Part shown: positions 61,201 through 64,000 of the stretch, piece after piece
Position numbering within the stretch: position 1 is the stretch's first letter
Layout: each line of letters starts with the position of its first letter
The notes under the pieces: model-generated
Told to the model about the DNA's origin: nothing
The model's database searches: none
What the model saw: the letters and a program-made list of their open reading frames with translations, nothing else
NCBI GenBank assembly: GCA_916613615.1
Contig: OU744726.1
Coordinates: 20,215,515 to 20,279,514, forward strand
From: Steromphala cineraria
Lineage: Eukaryota; Mollusca; Gastropoda; Trochida; Trochidae
DNA length: 64,000 bases
Direction of reading: 5' to 3'
Position numbers and translations under genes: made by a program

Positions 61201-62690
61201 AACACAAAACTGAAAGAAACCCCATCCATGATCGACACTTGAAAGGTCTCACGGATCTTGATAGGACATACAAATGAAAATTGAATATTTATTACTTCAG
61301 TAAAAGAAGTTCCAGGTTACCAATTAACCGTTTTCTATTATTGTAACAGCTTTCATTGCAAAAAGTGTTATGCTTTCCTTGAAATCAAGACAAATTGGAA
61401 CCACAAAATAAGATAATTGATCTTTCTTATTGTTTAAAACAACGATCATCTGTTTTCACATTATTCTTCAACAGAAGATTCCTTTCTCTGTTACAATATT
61501 TAGATTAAGCAAACCGAAGCCAAAAAAGCAAACACGAGTATTGATGTATTCTCAAACAAAATTGATTCAATTTAAGATAAGATAATGATATGGTTTATGC
61601 TGAGAAACAGAACAAGGATAAATAACGAAGTTCTTTGTCAAACTGGAGACGATTAGCATTAGACTGATTTTAAGCATCACTTCTGTTTCAAATTTCAATT
61701 CTATTTTATATTCTGAAGTATCTATAACAAAATGATATTTACATTTTTCATTTAGAAATCTCAAATGGCATTCAAATTGGTAAAATATAGATGGAAACTG
61801 ACCTGAAACGTTCATTTTTTTCAGATTCTCGATTTTGTTACACTGCAACTATATCAACGTTTCATGAGCATTCATTTGATTTGAGATGCTGTATGTTATC
61901 CATAACATTATAACGAAATCGTTTTGTTTTCATTGATGTGCATTACCTCTTATGATAAACGTTCAATATGATACTATATCCAAACAGATATATTGTAACG
62001 ATTTACATTCTCTTTCAGAATAAACAAAGCTTGAATTGAAAGTTTGATGGGGAAATAGGCCATTTCCAATATTATGTAAAAGACAAGAAAATAACAGTCT
62101 TGTTTTAAAATAAAATTCAGGAAATGCCTTTTTTTCTATTTAAAACCGGAAATGCCTTTTTTCTATTTAAAACCATGTTCATGATTTGCTTTTGCTGAAA
62201 AATTGTTATTAGTTGGTTATTTGTGAAACATTCATGAATGCATTAATTTTTAGAGGAATTTTCATCGGATAACACATTAGGATAAAACGAAATACTCTTA
62301 GGCTGGCGTCCTTACCTCTGTCACTTATCATGAATATTCCAGCCCTTTCCGATATAAGAATAACGTAGGGGTTTATAATAAAAACAGTCTTGTATTTGAG
62401 ACCGACCTCTACAGAATTTTAAACTGGTATTTAAGTGGCTAAAAAGGGATTCTCGTCATAACCAATACGATTTATGTCTCAAGTCATACCCTCTTTCTAT
62501 TCAAATTTCGAGCTGACTTTTGTAAAATCTATATCAATTATCATATCTCAATACAGTATAGTTTCTTCGCAGGTGTGATTGATAAATGACACAGTATGAA
62601 AAACAAAACAACAACTGCGTGAAATTAACATGTTGAGAAAGTGTTGAAAAAATTCAATCACGTTACACTTACAAATATCTTTTTTCTATA
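58291..62690. other. Intergenic sequence with minor simple repeats
   Basis: AT-rich. TTGAACATTGTTCAAC and TTCAACATTGTTCAAA occur 45 bases apart near 59882-59932. A 27-28 base direct duplication lies at 62120-62174. No genes recognised. Confidence 0.45.
62120..62174 (+). repeat. Direct tandem duplication of a 27-28 base unit
   Basis: GGAAATGCCTTTTTTTCTAT plus TTAAAACC (62120-62147) is followed immediately by the same unit with one T fewer (62148-62174). Confidence 0.85.
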
Positions 62691-62697
62691 GTCGGCG

Positions 62698-62818
62698 GAG
62701 AAGACGACAGAAGCAAAAAGCCAAACATCTGCAGATTGAAAATATCGCCTGAGTTCACTCGGTATTTTGTTTTATTTGACGCAAAATATTTGGAACATAT
62801 AAATTTACAAAAATAAAA
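62698..62818 (+). other. Splice-acceptor-like site and open frame, unidentified
   Basis: ATATCTTTTTTCTATAG then TCGGCGGAGAAGACGACAGA is a convincing 3' splice site. One frame stays open to TAA near 62816, reading GGEDDRSKKPNICRLKISPE. AAGCCAAACATCTGCAGATTG resembles 57873-57895, which also follows a pyrimidine-rich tract ending in ATAG. This may be a repeat rather than an exon. No family recognised. Confidence 0.2.
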
Positions 62819-62819
62819 C

Positions 62820-64000
62820 ATAATCCGAGATGTCATCAGTCTGAAACAATGATTTTAGCTTTTGAAACTTGAAAGGATAATGTTATAAACCAATACAATA
62901 AACCTAGCTAGCCATAAGCAGTTGCATAAAATATAAATTTAATACCTGAAGTAACGTTATCTGTATAATTTAGGTTAAAATAAAATATTCATATTTCATT
63001 GGTTTTTTAAATTTTATTTTCTGTAAAGGGGAAATGACAAATGACATTCCAAAAATCCAAAAATTCATGTCCCATTTTTAATAACGTTTAAACAGTCAAA
63101 TCTTTCTAATGAAAAAGGGATCATATTTTATGCAAAAAAGAGGAATCAATTTACTTAATGATTATTTCACTTGTTACACATATTGACAAAATTGACTGTG
63201 TTCTATCAGGGAACTATATCTCCACAAGGTCTTATTATAGCCAAGCTTTGCGCTTTGTTGTAACTCACAGTTAACACCCAGTCAACAGCAATCAAATCAT
63301 ATATAATTCCTATATAGCCTTTAGCGACAATTATTAAAGCCACCAGGCAAAAGAAAGTAGATACCATAGTTGAGTTAAATTCCCTTCATATCTGATATTT
63401 GATGTATTTAATTGTGGCACGTTTACACATATTTGCCCTGCCTTGAATGAAATAATTGGGGTCTTGTGCATGTTTTGTTGAAAAGATTTGTTTAATGTAA
63501 TCCCCTATCATGTTTAAAAGGTTGTTTATATATGTAAAAAATAGGCACGTTTATTTAATTTAACATGGAATATGTTTTTTTAGATGATGAATATTTGTAT
63601 TTTATTAAAATCATTTTAAGAACAATGTTTTTATACAAACAACTTTGTTTAAAAACCAAAACACTTACAAGTATTCTTTGACATCTTGTTCTTATCAGTG
63701 TGACAAACGACATCAACAACTCAACAACAATATTTGTAAGTCAATTTCTTACATTTGATGAAATTAACTGAAGAGTGTACATTTGTACTTTTTTACCCTG
63801 GCAGTTTACAGTTGTGCACAGGAGCGACTTGCCGCAAGCAAATACCTAATGCTTATGGCGGAATCATTGCGATTGTTTTTTTGTGTGAGAAACAGTGGGT
63901 GCGGCCAGACAATGACAAAGCAGAAATAATGGCTTGATTGAGAATGTACCCCGATAGAATATTTTTCAGACTTTAATCAGACTGACTCCATCTCTGTCCT
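62820..64000. other. Intergenic sequence, nothing recognised
   Basis: AT-rich to the end of the window. The last open frame (63755-63937) has no recognisable product. Confidence 0.5.

Overview
The window looks like nuclear DNA of a marine mollusc, most likely a gastropod and possibly abalone-like. It is AT-rich, genes are split by canonical GT-AG introns, and it carries a SINE with an (ACTC)n tail that I associate with vetigastropods. It also carries the mollusc-type dispersed repeat that opens with AGCTCATCTGGCC and contains CCGTCCGTCCG. The species assignment is inference. I see no bacterial operons, rRNA, CRISPR or virus-like gene.

One gene is well supported. The last two coding exons of a metabotropic glutamate receptor lie on the + strand at 1151-1334 and 8190-8290, separated by a 6.9 kb intron. 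The first encodes TM7 and the start of the cytoplasmic tail; the second encodes the remaining tail and the stop. Their splice phases match exactly. The rest of the receptor lies upstream of the window.

The remaining ~55 kb has no gene I can name. It is dominated by decayed repeats. Between about 11 and 32 kb there is an old array of diverged segmental duplications (blocks A x4, B x3, C x2, D x2). This array was hit by a nearly complete but dead Tc1/mariner element (24993-26500) and by one of a pair of TTAA-flanked MITEs (17898-18254; the other copy is at 15589-15916). Several palindromic or fold-back elements share a GC-rich apex resembling CGAGC-RA-GCGAGG. They sit at 12.37-13.24 kb, 31.8 kb, 36.6 kb and 49.5 kb. 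Within each copy the two arms match better than they match the arms of other copies. Copies of the mollusc repeat lie at 4.4, 29.9, 37.1 and (worn) 41.3 kb.

A few GC-richer islands hold short open frames, some with splice or poly(A) signals: 15.04-15.51, 33.32-33.43, 34.0-34.27, 38.20-38.33, 45.68-45.86 and 51.77-52.06 kb. I list these as candidate exons with low confidence and no assigned function. From 38 to 64 kb the sequence is mostly featureless AT-rich DNA with a few worn duplications.
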